A stretch of DNA of 5,719 nt, taken from MAG-120531 sp029242825. GTDB taxonomy: Bacteria; Bacteroidota; Bacteroidia; Flavobacteriales; Flavobacteriaceae. The translations under genes and the position numbers were made by a program. The stretch is taken from assembly GCA_029242825.1 (NCBI GenBank), contig JAQWTF010000099.1:1-5719 (forward strand). The letters are read 5' to 3'. Below, piece after piece: positions 1-4,576 of this stretch. Every line of letters begins with the position of its first letter. Position 1 is the first letter of the stretch. A model generated the notes under the pieces. The model was not told where the DNA came from. It ran no database searches and saw nothing but the letters and a program-made list of their open reading frames with translations.

Positions 1-905
1 TCCCCTATTAGGTTTTGATCATAAATGATTATTTCTGCTATTTGGCCTGAAAAACTCCCCACACTACCCGCATTACCGATATATAAATCTGTGTAACCAC
101 CATTAGAATTTTGCTCCGTAAATGTTTTTATAAGCTTACTATTTACATTAATTACGCTTGTTGCTGCAGCATTTGAAGTCGCGCCAAAGGAATAATGAAT
201 TATTTTTAATTGATCGTTATACCTGCTATCTCCTGAACCAAAGAAATAATCTTGTATATCTACTCCATTGGAAACCCTATTGGGCGCAATGGAGCGATCT
301 ACACCGCCGTTTTCATTTCCAAGAATAGCGTTATTTCCATCTACGACTACATAAATATCCATATCGCCTATGGCTAATGGATTTATATCTAGGCCCACTT
401 TTAACTGTTCAAAATTAAAGGCAAGATTGGGGTTGTAGTTTATAAGATTTGAAGTAGTATTATAAGTTATGGAAGGGGTACCTGAACCATTACTGCTTAA
501 GTTTGTTCCACTATTGTTTGCATGTTTATTTAGCCCACTTTGATCACTCCAAATACCAGCGTTTGTATTAATATCTAATGACACCCCAGCGTCTGCTTTG
601 AGCCATAACTTTAATCCTGACCCAACCCCTCCTGGATCTGCCATAAGTATCTCTGAGACATCCTTAGATGATTCTAAAACCCTTTTATTTAATACAGGGA
701 GGATGTAAGATTTTTGATAAGTATATGGGCTATTTACTATAGAATCATTTTTAAGTTTGGGCTCTGGAAAGTTTTTGCTAGCAGGAGAAGCCCACAAGAA
801 TGATGTGCTAAGTATTAAAGATATGCACAACAGAACTCCCTTCACTAAATTATAATAAATAGTAAACCCTTCAGAAAACCTGAAAAGCAAATAGGGGGTA
901 TTCAT
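1..905 (-). CDS. Secreted LamG/ConA-like jellyroll-domain protein, N-terminal part (runs off left edge)
   Basis: Reading the minus strand from the ATG at 905 gives 301 uninterrupted codons to the window edge, so the C-terminus is missing. Residues 23-39 form a hydrophobic signal-peptide core (VLLCISLILSTSFLWA) with likely cleavage after Ala39. A linker follows, then from about residue 90 a pattern known from flavobacterial surface proteins: PGGV, LKLWLKADAGV (98-108), IWSDQSG (118-124), FNFEQL, a hydrophobic DIYVVVDG strand (183-190) and GQIAEIIIYDQNL near the edge. That is the LamG-like/concanavalin-fold jellyroll typical of large secreted proteins, which often carry type IX secretion C-terminal domains; none can be seen here. 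The function is probably surface binding or adhesion, but this is inference. An in-frame GTG at 845 (VKGVLLCIS) would give a more compact signal peptide. The ATG is preferred because AAGGA lies 6 nt upstream. The gene follows two co-directional membrane regulators. Confidence 0.85.
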   Translation of the reverse strand, partial: MNTPYLLFRFSEGFTIYYNLVKGVLLCISLILSTSFLWASPASKNFPEPKLKNDSIVNSPYTYQKSYILPVLNKRVLESSKDVSEILMADPGGVGSGLKLWLKADAGVSLDINTNAGIWSDQSGLNKHANNSGTNLSSNGSGTPSITYNTTSNLINYNPNLAFNFEQLKVGLDINPLAIGDMDIYVVVDGNNAILGNENGGVDRSIAPNRVSNGVDIQDYFFGSGDSRYNDQLKIIHYSFGATSNAAATSVINVNSKLIKTFTEQNSNGGYTDLYIGNAGSVGSFSGQIAEIIIYDQNLIG

Positions 906-931
906 GGGTGATCCTTAAATACCCCCTATTT
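889..931 (-). promoter_or_regulatory. Perfect 14-bp inverted repeat whose loop holds the ribosome-binding site and ATG of the jellyroll gene
   Basis: Arms 889-902 and 918-931 are exact reverse complements (AAATAGGGGGTATT / AATACCCCCTATTT) with five central G-C pairs. In the minus-strand mRNA the 15-nt loop is UAAGGAUCACCCAUG, which is exactly the AAGGA ribosome-binding sequence (916-912), a 6-nt spacer and the start codon (905-903). The 3' arm covers codons 2-6. It could present or gate the start site, stabilise the 5' end, or act in DNA as a dyad operator overlapping the transcription start. There is no U-tract, so a terminator is unlikely. The repeat itself is certain; its role is inference. 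Confidence 0.75.
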
Positions 932-932
932 T

Positions 933-940
933 CAAATATA
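933..940 (-). promoter_or_regulatory. Bacteroidota -7 promoter element (TATATTTG) for the jellyroll gene
   Basis: TATATTTG on the minus strand matches the Bacteroidota -7 consensus TAnnTTTG exactly. It ends 27 bases before the ATG, so transcription would start around 926-930, at or just inside the 5' arm of the hairpin. No good -33 TTG/TTTG lies at the expected 19-21 nt spacing (that stretch reads TTTAAACTTAG), so the promoter may be weak or activator-dependent. Confidence 0.5.
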
Positions 941-961
941 CTATTTAAGTTGTAACTAAGT

Positions 962-984
962 TTAAATAAAAAGTTTTTATTTAA
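962..984. repeat. All-AT 11-bp palindrome upstream of the jellyroll promoter
   Basis: Arms 962-972 (TTAAATAAAAA) and 974-984 (TTTTTATTTAA) are exact reverse complements around a single G at 973. It lies just upstream of where the -33 region should be, so it could be an operator half-site pair or an UP-like element. Without a proper loop or G-C pairs it is not a convincing terminator for the preceding gene. In such AT-rich DNA it could also be chance. Confidence 0.35.
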
Positions 985-1026
985 TGCTAAATAAGTATAA
1001 AACCATCAAAAGCAAGCTTCGTTTGG

Positions 1027-2334
1027 CTAGCCTTTAAGCTTAACCTCTTTCACTCTAGCGTCTTCAATACTCTTTCGCTCTGCCAAACAAGACTCTTTAT
1101 ACTTGAAAAAGACCATAAGCTTTTGGTCTAAGGAATCTAAGGCGCCACGTAGTTTCTTTTTAAGATTGTCATAAGACAGGTCTTGATTAAAGAGCTGCAT
1201 TAGTTTAGGAAAAGGAACATAATCAGGTGAAGAATGAAGCAAAATATTTAAAATCTCTTGCTCTGTACTACTTAAAGTTTTGTATAAGGAAATCTTTTTT
1301 CTACTGATTTTTGCCTCTAAAGTTTTCTTTTTTCTAAGGGCAAAATAAAGGATAATTAAAAAAACTACCGCTAAAATAGTATACTCCACCCAAGGTATCG
1401 TATTTGAATAAATAGGGTAGGTTTCCACCAAATCCCCTAACATCTCTGAATTATTTAAAAACAAAAGCTCTTTTTGTAGCCTATTGCGCTTTTTAATAAG
1501 GTAAAAGCCTCCTTTGGACTGATTATAAGTTAATGCTTCTATAGAAGCCAAATTTAGCATTTGAGAACCTTTATAGAGATGGATCTTATTGTTGGGGAAA
1601 TCTAAAGAAAAAGCTGTGTCAAAATCCAGGTATAAACTCCCCTCTGGATAATTGAGTAATGACAACCTGTATCCTTTAGAAAGCATCTCGTTAAGCTGAC
1701 CTAAATAAAACCATTCTAATGTGTCAAAATCAAAACGCCATGCTTCCGTTAAATGCTTAATGTCTAATTTAAAGGGACTGTCTTCATTATATATCTCTCC
1801 GGAAGCTATAAAAAGAGTATTATCTACAAACTGGCCCATAGGTTTGTATAAACCAGGAATCATTTCTCTCTGCTTGGTGATGGTGGGCTGTAAAGCAGTC
1901 TCTCCAACGGCTGAATTGAACTGGGTAATGATATTTTTATGGGTAAATAAACCATAACCCCCAAAAGTAAACAGCTTACGGTCTTTTATAAACGGAAAAT
2001 GACCGAATTGGGATAAAAAAGGCTCAGATTGGTCCAATCGCTTAAAAGCCTGTTCTTCAAAAGAATACACCACACCATTAGAACTGTTCACTAAATAAGC
2101 CAAATCACCTTGGGACACAAAATTATAGGTCAAGTTTTCTAATCCATGAAGCTTTGCAGTCCATGGCGAATCTGACACTGTGTAAATGGAATCTCCCGAA
2201 ATTAAAAAAGAATCTTCTTGAAAAGAAAAAAGCAACAAATTGGAGCCCTCTAAAACATCCTTGTTTTGGGCCGTAATATTCCCTAAAAAAATTGTTTGAA
2301 GAAAAAATAATGTAAATATAAATTTCATAAGCAT
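1027..2334 (-). CDS. Kelch-like propeller membrane protein with C-terminal winged-helix domain (putative transmembrane regulator)
   Basis: 435 residues. A signal peptide (MLMKFIFTLFFLQTIFLGNITAQ) leads into a periplasmic region of about 290 residues with Kelch-like signatures: FTFGGYG (122-128), LFIASGE (174-180) and AWRFDFDTLEWFYLG (198-212). One transmembrane helix follows at about 314-333, then RKKK as a positive-inside signal, a short linker, and a cytoplasmic domain at about 354-435. That domain is helical up to about residue 405 and ends in a strand-rich wing, ERKSIEDARVKEVKL, which resembles the D-x-R wing of MarR-type winged helices. The likely role is sensing an envelope signal through the propeller and binding DNA directly, but DNA binding is inferred, and no kinase or receiver domain is present. 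It lies 73 bp behind a shorter co-directional paralogue, probably as an operon. ATG 2334 is used; ATG 2328 is equally plausible and fits the paralogue better. No established gene name is known to me. Confidence 0.85.
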   Translation of the reverse strand: MLMKFIFTLFFLQTIFLGNITAQNKDVLEGSNLLLFSFQEDSFLISGDSIYTVSDSPWTAKLHGLENLTYNFVSQGDLAYLVNSSNGVVYSFEEQAFKRLDQSEPFLSQFGHFPFIKDRKLFTFGGYGLFTHKNIITQFNSAVGETALQPTITKQREMIPGLYKPMGQFVDNTLFIASGEIYNEDSPFKLDIKHLTEAWRFDFDTLEWFYLGQLNEMLSKGYRLSLLNYPEGSLYLDFDTAFSLDFPNNKIHLYKGSQMLNLASIEALTYNQSKGGFYLIKKRNRLQKELLFLNNSEMLGDLVETYPIYSNTIPWVEYTILAVVFLIILYFALRKKKTLEAKISRKKISLYKTLSSTEQEILNILLHSSPDYVPFPKLMQLFNQDLSYDNLKKKLRGALDSLDQKLMVFFKYKESCLAERKSIEDARVKEVKLKG

Positions 2335-2374
2335 ATTTATTATGCAATAAAATTATAAATTAAGTAAAATAAAA

Positions 2375-2405
2375 AAATAGGGAAAAAATAGGTTTACCCT
2401 TATTT
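2375..2405. promoter_or_regulatory. Cluster of G-run motifs between the two regulator genes
   Basis: This 73-bp gap (2335-2407) is almost pure A/T apart from AAATAGGG (plus, 2375-2382), AAATAGG (plus, 2386-2392) and AAATAAGGG (minus, 2405-2397). The last two form an imperfect inverted repeat of the same type as the perfect one at 889-931. It may be a regulator site. No TAnnTTTG promoter is visible, so the downstream gene is probably co-transcribed. AAATAGGG also occurs inside coding sequence at 1410-1417 and 3938-3945, so the motif alone is weak evidence. Confidence 0.3.
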
Positions 2406-2407
2406 AT

Positions 2408-3136
2408 TTAAGGCATGATTCGAATACACTTTATTCTTTTATCCTCCACAGATCTTCGCTCTTCAAATATATTTCTGTTTATCTTCAAAAGTATTTGGCT
2501 CTTTTTCTCAATTTCGGTTAAGGAGTGCCTGAGTTTCTTTTTTAGACTATCGTAGGTAAGGTCCTGGTCGTAAATAGTCATAAGCTCAGGGAAAGATATA
2601 TACTCTGGAGCAGCAAAAAATATTTTTTTAAAAAGTAATAATTCTTCTTGATTAAGCTCTGATTCTAACAACTCTAAAGAGTCATTATTTAGATTAGCTA
2701 AGTTTACTCTTTGATCTTTTTTCCTATAGTGCAGTATGAGTGCCGTGATTATAGACAAAAGAATTAGACCTAAAATATAAATGTAAGTAGGCAAACCTGT
2801 CTGCAAAGGAATTCTTGAATGACCAAGAACATAATCATTATTTAAAGTAATAAAGACGCCGTCTTTAAATACCAATGCACTGCGAGTAGTGTCATTAATT
2901 AGGAAACTATTGGTTTGATTCCCAACAAAACTGTAATTGGATATTGTCAAGGAGTGTTTACGAGCACTCCAAGGATTATATGACAAGTCAAAAATACTAT
3001 CACTAGTCAGTAAGTAAATTTTATTGTTATCCGTAAACAAAAAAGGCGACTCAATTTTATCTTTAATATGAGATTGTCCAAAACTAATTTGAGCACTTAA
3101 AAAAATAAAACAAACAAAGTAATATAACTTGTTCAT
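2408..3136 (-). CDS. Short paralogue: signal peptide, small periplasmic domain, one membrane helix and winged-helix domain
   Basis: 242 residues from the ATG at 3136. An upstream in-frame TTG at 3142 is possible but less likely. The signal peptide is MNKLYYFVCFIFLSAQISFGQ. The periplasmic part (about 22-112) carries SDSIFDLSYNPWSARKH, matching GDSIYTVSDSPWTAKLH in the neighbour. One transmembrane helix (about 115-137) is followed by HYRKK. The cytoplasmic domain (about 160-242) has APEYISFPELM, QDLTYDSLKKKLR and the wing EERRSVEDKRIKCIRI. Its last 66 residues align without gaps to the neighbour, with 27 identities counted by eye. It lacks the Kelch-like region, about 190 residues in all. It is first in the probable operon and divergent from the porin gene. 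It is probably a one-component membrane regulator or a dimerisation partner of the larger paralogue; both are inference. No established name is recognised. Confidence 0.82.
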   Translation of the reverse strand: MNKLYYFVCFIFLSAQISFGQSHIKDKIESPFLFTDNNKIYLLTSDSIFDLSYNPWSARKHSLTISNYSFVGNQTNSFLINDTTRSALVFKDGVFITLNNDYVLGHSRIPLQTGLPTYIYILGLILLSIITALILHYRKKDQRVNLANLNNDSLELLESELNQEELLLFKKIFFAAPEYISFPELMTIYDQDLTYDSLKKKLRHSLTEIEKKSQILLKINRNIFEERRSVEDKRIKCIRIMP

Positions 3137-3181
3137 AATCAAATATTATAAGTGTTAAAATTAAAAGAAAAGACGTGCTTT

Positions 3182-3198
3182 AAATAAGGGGTATAAAC
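3182..3198 (+). promoter_or_regulatory. G-run motif in the divergent intergenic region
   Basis: AAATAAGGGGTATAAAC resembles the hairpin arms before the jellyroll gene (AAATAGGGGGTATT) and the minus-strand AAATAAGGGTAAAC at 2405-2392. It lies 46 bp upstream of the short regulator's ATG, a reasonable place for an operator. The rest of the 239-bp gap (3137-3375) holds an AT palindrome TTAAAATATTTTAA (3267-3280), an overlapping TAATTT-c-AAATTA (3278-3290), and the porin promoter elements. No convincing promoter was seen for the short regulator. Confidence 0.25.
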
Positions 3199-3308
3199 GA
3201 TAGTGATGCAATAATGGTAGAAGTATAACCACCTAATAATAAGCTAATTTGACGCAGCAAAGCCTTTTAAAATATTTTAATTTCAAATTACTTCCAAGTT
3301 TAGTGCTT

Positions 3309-3329
3309 AATCCAGCTAAGCGCTGGATT
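3309..3329. promoter_or_regulatory. 8-bp inverted repeat (AATCCAGC-taagc-GCTGGATT) upstream of the porin promoter
   Basis: Arms 3309-3316 and 3322-3329 are exact complements around a 5-nt loop and are GC-richer than their surroundings. TTTTC follows on the plus strand, so it looks like a short intrinsic terminator. However, no gene on the plus strand ends just before it, and it sits at the -33 region relative to the -7 element at 3352. An operator for the porin gene is therefore at least as likely. Confidence 0.45.
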
Positions 3330-3351
3330 TTCATAGTATTGCTATTATACA

Positions 3352-3359
3352 TACTTTTG
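3352..3359 (+). promoter_or_regulatory. Bacteroidota -7 promoter element (TACTTTTG) for the porin gene
   Basis: TACTTTTG matches TAnnTTTG exactly, 16 nt before the porin ATG, giving a very short leader of roughly 10 nt. No TTG is present at the expected -33 spacing (GGATTTTC is found instead), and the inverted repeat at 3309-3329 occupies that position. This fits regulated rather than constitutive expression. Confidence 0.45.
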
Positions 3360-3375
3360 TGCTTGTTCCCATATT

Positions 3376-4494
3376 ATGAAGTGTAAATACCTAATACCGA
3401 TCTTTTTTTGTCTTATTAGCCTCATTGGTATTTCAAAGCTCAATGCCCAATCTAAAACAAACATTGGACTAGATCTCGTGGAAGATTTTAGTCGTGTCAT
3501 AGATGGAGGTATTGCCCAAGGAGAAACCCTGATGGGGTTCATTTCACTCTCACATGAAACAAGCTTGTGGAGCGGTGCCAGTTTAAAAGGCCAGCATGTG
3601 CTTAACCACGGAAAACCACTCACCGATTATGTGGGAGATTTACAAACCATCAGTAATATAGAAGCACCAAGGAATATTTACCTCTACGAGCTTATTATAG
3701 AACAAAAATTCAAAGGCCATAAACTCATGGTAGGTAAATCTGAAATCAATGCGCTGTTTGCCTACAGCACCCATGGAATGGGTTTCATTCACAGCTCTTT
3801 TGGTATAGGTCCAGAAATGTCCGTGAATGTACCCTTAGCTACTTTTCCCTATGCCGCCATGGGCATTTACACCAACATACAATTACAAAAAAACTTTCAT
3901 CTCAGTGCAGCGGTATATGACGGCCGCCCAAATACGGAAATAGGGTATTTAAAATCCTATGACTTTTCCTTAAACAGCAAACGAGGTTTGTTTTGGATTG
4001 GGGAAATAGACTATCAAATAACAAAAGAAAAAACTCAAATAAGCACCTACAAGATGGGTGTTTGGTCACTACAAGGCCATAGTCAAAGAGAAAGCGGGTT
4101 TTACGCCATTATGGACCAAACCCTTTTAACCGAAAATGAAGATCCTACACAAGGGCTCCACGCTTTTGCACAATACGGTCGTGTCCCAAATAATGCTTCT
4201 GTCTTTTCTAATTATAAAGGCTTAGGTATGGTCTATTACGGAGCCTTTAAAAAAAGAGCTCAAGACCAATTAGGATTGGCATGGGGGCAAGGAAATCTGT
4301 CGGACACTTACCGTAATAATCTTTCAAGAAGCTCAGACCGATCAGAAACAGTGATAGAAGCGTATTACAATTATGTTATAAGTGACCAAATAGAAGTACA
4401 ATTAGACAGCCAGTATATTGTAAATCCTGGAGTAGATCCGCAGGTGAAAAATGCCCTTGTAGGCATCCTTCGTCTCAAGTACAAGCTATTTTAA
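3376..4494 (+). CDS. OprB-family carbohydrate-selective outer-membrane porin
   Basis: 372 residues, complete. The signal peptide (MKCKYLIPIFFCLISLIGISKLNA) is probably cleaved before Gln25. The mature chain has the alternating strands and aromatic girdles of an outer-membrane beta-barrel and ends in KYKLF, with the usual terminal Phe. OprB hallmarks in order: VGDLQTISNIEA (86-97), GKSEINALF (120-128), GIYTNIQL followed by AVYDGRPN (179-186), IGEIDYQI (208-215), QGLHAFAQYG (259-268), and the C-terminal DSQYIVNPG (344-352). Family members allow diffusion of sugars across the outer membrane. The length is at the short end for OprB but no landmark is missing. It is a single gene, divergent from the regulator pair and convergent with the next gene, with no sugar-use genes beside it, so the substrate cannot be told. 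The ATG is fixed by the signal peptide. Confidence 0.88.
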   Translation: MKCKYLIPIFFCLISLIGISKLNAQSKTNIGLDLVEDFSRVIDGGIAQGETLMGFISLSHETSLWSGASLKGQHVLNHGKPLTDYVGDLQTISNIEAPRNIYLYELIIEQKFKGHKLMVGKSEINALFAYSTHGMGFIHSSFGIGPEMSVNVPLATFPYAAMGIYTNIQLQKNFHLSAAVYDGRPNTEIGYLKSYDFSLNSKRGLFWIGEIDYQITKEKTQISTYKMGVWSLQGHSQRESGFYAIMDQTLLTENEDPTQGLHAFAQYGRVPNNASVFSNYKGLGMVYYGAFKKRAQDQLGLAWGQGNLSDTYRNNLSRSSDRSETVIEAYYNYVISDQIEVQLDSQYIVNPGVDPQVKNALVGILRLKYKLF

Positions 4495-4512
4495 AATCAT
4501 TCTCCTAATTGC

Positions 4513-4542
4513 TTTTTATAAAAATCAAAAGCCTTTTGGGCT
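4513..4542 (-). terminator. Weak terminator candidate in the 82-bp convergent gap
   Basis: On the minus strand a short stem AGCC-caaaa-GGCT (4542-4530) is followed by TTTGATTTTT. It ends the transcript of the propeller-protein gene about 35 bp after its stop. The stem has only 4 bp, so this is a weak call. On the plus strand the same hairpin lacks a T-run. A perfect AT palindrome TTTTTATAAAAA (4513-4524) overlaps the tail. Confidence 0.3.
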
Positions 4543-4576
4543 ACCTTTCTATCCAATAAGATCAATTTATATTAGA

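Noticed and set aside
1014..1041. Repeated AAGCTT (1014-1019 and 1036-1041) flanking the palindrome GGCTAGCC as a terminator for the Kelch-like gene
   Set aside because: The possible stem is only 6 bp around a 16-nt loop, with no clean T-tract after it; too weak to call.
1721..1957. Plus-strand 78-codon open frame inside the Kelch-like gene
   Set aside because: It is antisense to a well-supported gene and has no recognisable features.
2123..2347. Minus-strand 74-codon open frame overlapping the start of the Kelch-like gene
   Set aside because: It is a frame shadow; the overlapping frame has the signal peptide and paralogue similarity.
2372..2392. Short direct repeat AAAAAATAGG in the gap between the two regulators as a mobile-element scar
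   Set aside because: There are only two 10-bp copies, no transposase or terminal inverted repeats; better considered as part of the G-run motif cluster.
3345..3623. Minus-strand 92-codon open frame opposite the porin N-terminus
   Set aside because: It is antisense to the porin signal peptide and first strands, with no supporting features.
4497..4571. Minus-strand open frame of 24 codons between the convergent genes (reads YKLILLDRKVAQKAFDFYKK and on to a TGA)
   Set aside because: It has a protein-like composition but is preceded by a stop, has only a TTG as start and no ribosome-binding site. It is not in frame with the neighbouring gene, which already has a family-typical C-terminus. A chance frame or old remnant cannot be told apart.
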